This document shows positions 21,411 through 27,059 of a stretch of DNA of 27,059 nt, piece by piece. The notes beneath the pieces were generated by a model. It saw nothing but the letters and a program-made list of their open reading frames with translations. It searched no databases and was not told the DNA's origin. How positions within the stretch are numbered: the stretch's first letter is position 1; each line of letters begins with the position of its first letter. The position numbers were made by a program, and so were the translations under genes. Origin of the DNA: Azolla pinnata (Eukaryota > Streptophyta > Polypodiopsida > Salviniales > Salviniaceae); assembly GCA_037176905.1 (NCBI GenBank), contig JBBBWG010003137.1:4865-31923 (forward strand), read 5' to 3'.

Positions 21411-22320
21411 TCATGGTATGCTCCCGTGCCTCAGATTTTTTGACGAGGGTCTATGTGTTTTTGGCATGCAGATGTACGGCTTCCGCTTCAGGTTTCATCA
21501 TGCGGATGCATATGCCTGTTGTTTGCTTCAGGTTGCACGATGTGGATGCATTAGAATGTTTTTCTTTTGGGCTTGAGATCTCATAATGTAGGTCTTAGTA
21601 GAATGCATGGAAGTCTCATTGGATCTCATGATGAGAATGGATTATTATTTAGATGTGCTGAGATGTTTGTAGACTGCTCCACATTTCGTTGTGCAGATGC
21701 ATGAGGATGTATGTGGTTTTTGCTACACATTCAAGATGTGGATATGTTGGAAGAATGTAGGTATATCTGTTTTTTTTCCTTCAGATCTCCATTGGTATGT
21801 GTCAGAATGTTTGCATCTCGCTCCAGATCTGATCATGTGGGCGTGTGGTTCTTCCTTCAGACGCGATGATGCGGATATGAGAGCATGTATGTGGATATGG
21901 ATCTATTCGAGTGGATTCGATGATGTGCATGCATAAGAATCGTATGGTGGTTTTTTTTGCCTCAGATTCCATGATATGGATTATTATTAGATTCCATGAC
22001 GTGAGTGCATATGATGAATGTATGCAGTTTCTGCTTCACACATCGCGATGTGGGATGTGGATGGGATGGCATTCCAGATATGATTATGTGGATATATGGT
22101 TTTGGGCTTCAGATCCCATAGTATGGATGTATTGCAGTATATAGATGAAATTCCATAAGAATGTATGGTTTTTTTTTTTGCACCACATTACAGGATGGTT
22201 AATGCGCCACAGGGAATGTATGGGGTTTTTTGCTCCACATCACATGATGCAGATGTGTTAGGATGATGTATGGACATTGCTCCATAGCTGATAATGTAGG
22301 TGCAAATGCATGGTTTCTTG
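21410..22320. repeat. decayed tandem repeat array, units about 40-60 bp
   Basis: A core like GCTTCAGATCTCATGATGTGG followed by ATGCATAAGAATGTATGG and a T run recurs about 15-18 times. Examples begin near 21485, 21524, 21632, 21676, 21719, 21778, 21808, 21860, 21957, 22034, 22107, 22178, 22230 and 22277. Units differ by many substitutions and indels, so it is old. It explains the many short plus-strand frames here, none of which looks like a gene. The pattern fades into unique DNA after about 22400. Confidence 0.65.
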
Positions 22321-23344
22321 CAATGTATCTCAGGGCGTAGGTGGAAATGCAAATGGATTGTGTGTCATATCTCACGGCATGGGTGCGTCATCACGCATGT
22401 TGATGGGGGAGGAGGTCATCAAATGGCCTCGATTGATGCCTTGATAGGAGAATCACTTCAATGCGATGATCACCTTACTTCTCATGATGCGGATGCAGTT
22501 GAATTGTATGTTGGGAGCTCATGATCATTATGTGGGATGTATCTGTTTGCGTCCTTTATGGTATCACCCGGAGATGTCATCCATGCCCATGTATATTGTC
22601 TATACGCATGAGCTCATGATATGGATCGATGATCTATTGAGCTTTTGTTTGCAAAGCTTACTTGTGGGATCCATTGCTCAATCACGTTTTCCATAGCCAT
22701 TTCGGTAGAGGAAGAATGGTATTTCTGATGATGAAGACTTAAAAGTCGGATAGTGGTTCATATGTGCTTATGGGAATGCATCTGAAGAAATATTGTTTGG
22801 CATGGCTCGTGCTATTCAAATCCTTAAAGCATTCGGCCTCTTCACAAAACAAGTTGCATTTGCAGGTTTCTTCGATTGTGGTGTCCTTTTTTATGGTTTG
22901 TATGTACTTCAAGCGAAATGAGAAAACTTGAGGCATCTGTTGCTAAATTTGTCCATCCCAACTTAAACCTCTTCAGATTCTCCTACACGCTTGCAGAGCG
23001 AACATCTTGTCCGAGGGCCAATTAGATGATCGATTGCCGACAATGACATCAAGTAGGCTTCTCGCTGATGGAAAATCCTGGATTTTGTTGCTGAAATCCA
23101 TACCAAAGAGGCTTTGCTTAGATTTGCGAGGCATGGAAGCATGCAAATCTTATGATCAAGGGACTTTGGAATACGATTTTCCAGATGAATGTAAGCCGAA
23201 AGCGCACGCATGAACTCGGGAACAAGGTGATAAGACGTAGAACGTGGCGATGGAAGCGAAGACCTAATCGACGAATTAGAAGATGGGCAGGTGTTCAAGG
23301 GCGGCCACTCCATCACTAAAGAGGAAGGAAGACATTCAATTCGG
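22321..23344. other. intergenic region between two repeat arrays
   Basis: Mostly unassigned. GATGTGG-type words persist to about 22640. A minus-strand frame of 146 codons at 22963-23403 runs into the minisatellite and has no recognisable domain. I do not support a gene here. Confidence 0.5.
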
Positions 23345-23832
23345 ACTACAAGCTTCCAGGTCAGTGACCTAGATTCCAGGTCAGGGCCCAAGTTCCAAGC
23401 CAATGCTCAAGATCCTTGGTCAAGGTCCAAGATTCTAGGTCAAGCAAGCCCTAAGATTCCAAGTCAAGCAAGCCCCAAGATTCCAGGTCAAGCAAGCCCC
23501 AAGATTCCAGGTCAAGCCCCAAGATTCCAGGTCAAGCAAGCCCCAAGATTCCAGGTCAAGCAAGCCCCAAGATTCCAGGTTAAGCAAGCCCCAAGATTCC
23601 AGGTCAAGAAGGCCCCAAGATTCTAGGTCAAGCCCCAAGATTCCAGGTCAAGCAAGCCCCAAGATTCCAGGTCAAACAAGCCCCAAGATTCCAAGTCAAG
23701 CAAGCCCCAAGATTCCAAGTCAAGCAAGCCCCAGGTCAAGCACGCCCCAAGATTCCAGGTCAATGCTTGAGATGCCAAGTCAAGCAAGACCCAAGATTCC
23801 AGGTCAACGCCCAAGATTCCGCCTGGTCAATA
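23345..23832. repeat. minisatellite, about 21 units of 24 or 20 nt
   Basis: The consensus unit is CCCCAAGATTCCAGGTCAAG with or without an extra CAAG. Central units (about 23450-23720) are nearly identical and the outer ones are degraded. The 24-nt units keep frame, so the plus strand reads ASPKIPGQ repeats and the minus strand reads LESWGLLD repeats. The 20-nt units shift frame, so I regard it as non-coding. It lies directly downstream of the 539-codon minus-strand frame and could be in its 3'UTR. Confidence 0.92.
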
Positions 23833-23869
23833 GATCGTTGTTATGGTTGTTTCTGTGTTTTAGTTTGGT

Positions 23870-25489
23870 TTAGGTCTGGGAGAGGCATCGGCGATGGCGA
23901 GAGATCCGCCTGTTCCGTGCTCTGAACGTGAACACGTTGGGCGCCAAGTAGAGCCTGAGAAGCCCTTGATCCGATCCTGTTCTCGGCGTCGTGGGCCGCC
24001 CTATTCCTGCGCGCGGTGTGTTGGGCCTTGAAGCAGAAGGAATGCAAGGAACTGAGGAGGAGGAGGAGGAGGAGGAGGACGACGACGACGATGATGAGGC
24101 GACGGTGGATGGGTTGAAGATGGTGTTGTAGTACGAAGAGGAATAGTAGTAGTTGCTGGGTATCTGATGGCAAGGCTCCGAAGATCTGATTGAAGGAGCG
24201 AGAGCAGGAAGGGAAGGTGAAGGTCCCGAGGCTATGGCGATGGTGGTCTGCTGTGTCTCCTCCCCTTTCTTCTTCTGCTTCTTTGTCAGTGCTTTCCCGT
24301 GGTTGCGGCCTGGATCCAAATCCAGGTGCAGAGCAGGGTTAGGGTTAGGGTTAGGGCTAGACTGAAGGTTGCGGTGGTGATGATGATGGGCAGGATAATG
24401 ATCTCTGCTGAAGCCCGAGCCCCAGAGCTTGTGAAACAGGGAGATTCTCCCGGTGCCATGGCTTGCCTTGTGCAGGGTTTCTTCGTGGGCATCACTGATG
24501 CAGTGATGGGCTTGATGGAGAAGAAGAAACGGAGCACGAGGCCCATGGCTGTGGTGATGAGGGTAGGAGGCTGTTGATGCTGTTGATGCTGGTGGTGTTG
24601 TTGCCAATGATGCTGATGCTGATGCCGACGTTGTCGATGCCGATGCTCTTGATATTGTCGATGCTGGTGCTGATGTCTTGAATGTCGATGCCGATGGTAC
24701 TGTTGATGCTGATGCTGTTGTTGCTGTTGATGCTGATGTTGTTGTTGCTGTTGATGCTGATGTTGTTGTTGCTGTTGATGCTGCTGCTGATGCTGATGAT
24801 GTAGTTGATGCTGATGATTGGGCTGATGATGTAGTCGATGATGATGATGGCGCTAATGGTGCTGATGATGTAGTTCTTGATGATGATGGTGCTGCTGATG
24901 CTGATGCTGATGTTGATGTTGATGTTGATGTTGTTGTTGATGTTGTTGATGTTGATGTCGATGTCGATGTTGTTGTTGTTGTTGTTGTTGTTGTTGATGT
25001 TGATGTTGATGTTGATGGTGATGTAGTTGTTTTTGATGATGATGATCCTGTTTTGGGTGCCGGTTTCTCCCATTGCGAGAGCTGCTCCCATGAAGAAGAC
25101 CTCGGTGATTCCAACTGCAATCCTTTGCCATCAAGGGTCATGGTGTTGCCACCATCACCATCAACACCGTCACCGTCGTCATCATCGACGGTAGCGACGC
25201 CGTCGAGAGCATGCATCGAAGCGGTGCTTGCGGGCATCGGTGCTCTGCGGGAGAAGAGGGTGGAGAGCCAAGAGGGGAGCCTGGGAGTGGTGGTGGTCAC
25301 AGAGGGGGCGAATCGGGCCGATTGTGCTCTCACGCTCCGCCCATGATGAGATAGGGAAGATGCTGATGCTGATGAGGAGTAGGAGGAGGAAGAGGGTGGT
25401 CCGGTCTTCCTTAGCTCAGTGTCTTGGCAATGAGCCACCTTGTTGGGCGAGGCCCGACAACGTCCATGTCCCAGGTCTGGAGGTGCCAT
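23870..25489 (-). CDS. hypothetical Ser/Thr/Ala-rich low-complexity protein, 539 residues
   Basis: I do not recognise this gene. The chosen ATG at 25489 (context TCCATGG) gives MAPPDLGHGRCRASPNK; an in-frame ATG 47 codons upstream lies in what looks like leader (CTCTCT/GAGAGA). N-terminal segment to about 146: Ser-rich with a short acidic DDDDGDGVDGDGG. Residues about 147-310: Ser-Thr-Ala repeats from a TGN triplet tract. Then a more complex segment, ISDAHEETLHKASHG to LFHKLWGSGF, His-rich HHHHH, PNPNPNP, basic KKQKKKGEE, a Tyr/Ser patch, a poly-Ser run near 465-480, and an Arg-rich tail. The open frame over 1.6 kb including non-repetitive flanks argues for coding. Against it, several other frames are also open in the repeat. 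No introns assumed. Confidence 0.4.
   Translation of the reverse strand: MAPPDLGHGRCRASPNKVAHCQDTELRKTGPPSSSSYSSSASASSLSHHGRSVRAQSARFAPSVTTTTPRLPSWLSTLFSRRAPMPASTASMHALDGVATVDDDDGDGVDGDGGNTMTLDGKGLQLESPRSSSWEQLSQWEKPAPKTGSSSSKTTTSPSTSTSTSTTTTTTTTTSTSTSTSTTSTTTSTSTSTSASASAAPSSSRTTSSAPLAPSSSSTTSSAQSSASTTSSASAAASTATTTSASTATTTSASTATTASASTVPSASTFKTSAPASTISRASASTTSASASASLATTPPASTASTASYPHHHSHGPRAPFLLLHQAHHCISDAHEETLHKASHGTGRISLFHKLWGSGFSRDHYPAHHHHHRNLQSSPNPNPNPALHLDLDPGRNHGKALTKKQKKKGEETQQTTIAIASGPSPSLPALAPSIRSSEPCHQIPSNYYYSSSYYNTIFNPSTVASSSSSSSSSSSSSSSVPCIPSASRPNTPRAGIGRPTTPRTGSDQGLLRLYLAPNVFTFRARNRRISRHRRCLSQT
24056..24080. repeat. (GAG)n microsatellite
   Basis: About eight GAG triplets followed by GAC and GAT triplets. 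In the minus-strand frame this is the poly-Ser run of the hypothetical protein. Confidence 0.9.
24336..24356. repeat. short interstitial (GGGTTA)n telomere-like run
   Basis: Three and a half exact GGGTTA units. This is the TTAGGG type rather than the usual plant TTTAGGG. In the minus-strand frame it encodes PNPNPNP. Confidence 0.9.
24560..25050. repeat. TGN trinucleotide low-complexity tract
   Basis: About 490 nt in which nearly every third-base pair is TG (TGA, TGT, TGC in register). It contains 24-bp higher-order units TTGTTGTTGCTGTTGATGCTGATG at 24739 and 24763, with a shorter copy at 24718, and a (TTG)n run at 24969-24995. It explains long open frames in other registers (plus 24678-25346, minus 24492-25091 and 24853-25134), which I leave out as shadows. 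Confidence 0.93.
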
Positions 25490-26753
25490 GGAAGCTTTAG
25501 CTCGTGCTTTCGGGTTGAAGAGCTCTCTCTCAGTCTCTCTCTCTCGGTATCTGTATCTGGATTGGTGGCCTTTGGTCCTTCTGGTATAGATCCAAGGAGG
25601 GGAGGAAATCGGGTATACCATACAAATCAAGCACGGAAGGAAGGGAGAAAGAAAGATATATCAACGTCTTCTGAGGCGAAGCGGTATGGCCCACGAGACA
25701 AGACGTACAGTTGTGTTTCCCGAGCGTATCCACTCAGATAACAGATCAAAAACACCCACCAGCGCACTGGGAAATGGAAATGGGGAGGCGGGGAAGAAGA
25801 AACAGGAAAGAGCAGACAGGAGAACATGGGCAGCCGAGTTGTTTAATGCGGGGCACTAAACAGTAATGCATCGGGAACAGGAAGAGGATCCGATATACGC
25901 AGGGCTGTATCGTATAATCAGAAGCAATATGGTGCAAGCCGGTGGGATGGGGTCTACCAGAGCGGTTTGCCGACAGCATGAGGCATCTGGCTTATTGGAG
26001 ACCATTATACAGGCGCAACTCTTTGGTTACACAGATGGGGTCAACAGCTTAACTTGGCCCTCCTCCCGCAAGCTTTTCGTTAGTGTCGATTGGCCTTGTC
26101 TAATTGGAAGTTTGGTGGAATCGGATCGAATCGTGCTTCTTCCTCGCTTTACAAGATTCGATTCCCCTGTTATCATTCGCTTGGAGACTATTCGACCCCC
26201 AGACAGGCAGGTAGGTAGACACAAATGGATGGACGAACAGACATATGTTCCATGTTGACGTGATTGGACCTAAGATTCATTCCGATGATCCGTTCGCCCC
26301 AGATCTTTGTGTGGTAGTGCCATAACAGAGAAGAAGTCCGCGTCGCGCATGCACAACATAGGAGATGGTGACAAAGATCTGGCGATCTGTTCCGGAAGGA
26401 AAATATGAAAACTAGCCTTGCATTGCAATTTCAATCGAGGGATATTAAGAATGTGGATCAAAAGATAATGGTCATGATAGTGCCTGGCAAATGGCCTAGT
26501 CCAGAGTCAGGGGCCAGCCTCTTTGATCCAGCAACACTTGCGGCCCGAGCCCAGGACGGGGAAGCGATTCCAGTCTCAAACTTCCATGATGCCTCTCCAC
26601 CACCACTCGTTGTGTCTTTTGCAATGCTCCCTCGGGCAGACCGACAGAGCAAAACAGAACAAAACAGACAAAGACAAAGACGGAACAGAGCAGAGCAGGC
26701 AGAGGCGATCGCCTGATTGCATGCAGAGCGCGCAAGCGGCGGGGCATTCCGTG
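25490..26753. other. intergenic region between the hypothetical gene and the PPR gene
   Basis: Holds a CTCTCT-rich putative leader of the minus-strand hypothetical gene (25515-25550) and otherwise no supported gene. A plus-strand frame of 130 codons at 25866-26258 contains QAQLFGYTDGV, a weak echo of the L-x-G-Y-x-D-G motif in copia gag; the rest does not match. A purine-rich AACAGA repeat lies at 26648-26700. The PPR 3'UTR must lie in the right-hand part. Confidence 0.55.
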
Positions 26754-27059
26754 TCAGGCAGTGCAATAGATGTTCCTCATGCAGACGTAGGCGAACGCGG
26801 AGGTCGGGCGGGCGTGCACGAGCTCCTCGAAGGCGAGGCGCGCGAGGCGGACGTTGGAGAGCTCGCGGCAGGCGCCCAGGAGGGTGGCGAGCAGCGGAGG
26901 CCGGTGGGGCGGCGGGAGGGAGTCGAGGAGGGCGAGGGCGAGGTCGAGGCGGGCGGAGCGCGCGAACAGATCGGCCGCGCACGCGCAGTGCTCCTGGGAC
27001 GGATCGGGCAGCGACGCGAGGACGGCGTGGCCGGCGTCGACGACGCCGGCGTGGGCGCA
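26754..27059 (-). CDS. pentatricopeptide repeat (PPR) protein, C-terminal 101 residues, partial
   Basis: PLS-class PPR proteins bind single-stranded organelle RNA, usually for C-to-U editing. The minus strand is open from the window edge and starts in mid-gene with CAHAGVVDAGHAVLASL. Then come QEHCACAADLFARSARLDLA, ALLDSLPPPHRPPLLATLLG and ACRELSNVRLARLAFEELVH. It ends TSAFAYVCMRNIYCTA then TGA at 26754. The layout matches the last PPR unit followed by the E1 motif and a start of E2 (usually YVLLSNIYA). The stop comes directly after the NIY, so E2 is short and there is no DYW deaminase domain. It is very GC-rich, unlike the rest of the window, which is common for intronless PPR genes in monocots. 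It has no ATG within the window. Confidence 0.88.
   Translation of the reverse strand, partial: CAHAGVVDAGHAVLASLPDPSQEHCACAADLFARSARLDLALALLDSLPPPHRPPLLATLLGACRELSNVRLARLAFEELVHARPTSAFAYVCMRNIYCTA

Noticed and set aside
22963..23403. Minus-strand 146-codon frame
   Set aside because: No domain recognised, starts inside the minisatellite, and has no supporting promoter or splice context.
24492..25091. Minus-strand 199-codon Asn/Ile frame
   Set aside because: Another register of the same triplet tract, with homopolymer-like content only.
24678..25346. Plus-strand 222-codon Asp/Val/Ala frame
   Set aside because: Produced by the TGN triplet tract; outside the tract it shows no protein-like sequence.
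25866..26258. Plus-strand 130-codon frame with LFGYTDG
   Set aside because: Only seven residues resemble copia gag; neighbouring sequence in any frame does not extend the match.

Overview
This window is nuclear DNA from a land plant, most likely a flowering plant. The evidence is a multi-exon UPL1/UPL2-type HECT ubiquitin ligase with GT-AG introns, a GC-rich intronless PPR gene of the organelle RNA-editing E class, plant-style pyrimidine-rich 5' leaders with telo-box motifs, and AT-rich gene-poor DNA full of simple repeats. Nothing bacterial or viral is seen. The GC-rich PPR exon and one short TTAGGG-type run hint at a monocot or early-diverging lineage, but do not prove it.

Layout. 1-2134: repeat-rich intergenic DNA with (TA)n, (AC)n, (ATC)n and a GGCTTT-type hexamer tract. 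2135-2640: short coding-looking minus-strand fragments with splice signals, identity unknown. 3070-18430: one complete minus-strand gene, a UPL1/2-type giant HECT E3 ligase. I rebuilt it as 15 coding exons (3776 residues, catalytic Cys3743), with one exon of 7911 nt. Its leader appears to contain a 70-nt intron with an 18-C tract and a 14-bp inverted repeat around the 3' splice site. 18430-18760: an ACGT-rich, alternating purine/pyrimidine promoter region. 18880-20220: intergenic, nothing firmly recognised. 20238-21220: a heat-shock-element-like promoter, an unusual CTAATC-rich G-poor leader, and a 78-residue Cys-rich membrane microprotein. 21410-22320: a decayed tandem repeat array with a core like GCTTCAGATCTCATGATGTGG. 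23345-23832: a 24/20-nt minisatellite of about 21 units. 23870-25489: a 539-codon minus-strand ORF with low-complexity Ser/Thr/Ala sequence built on a TGN trinucleotide tract. 26754-27059: the C-terminal end of a PPR protein, running off the window.

The genes do not form a pathway. The well-supported protein-coding content is the UPL ligase, the PPR C-terminus and probably the small membrane protein. The best candidates for undescribed biology are the leader hairpin/intron of the UPL gene, the heat-shock-like promoter plus CTAATC leader in front of the microprotein, and the two tandem-repeat arrays around 21.4-23.8 kb.
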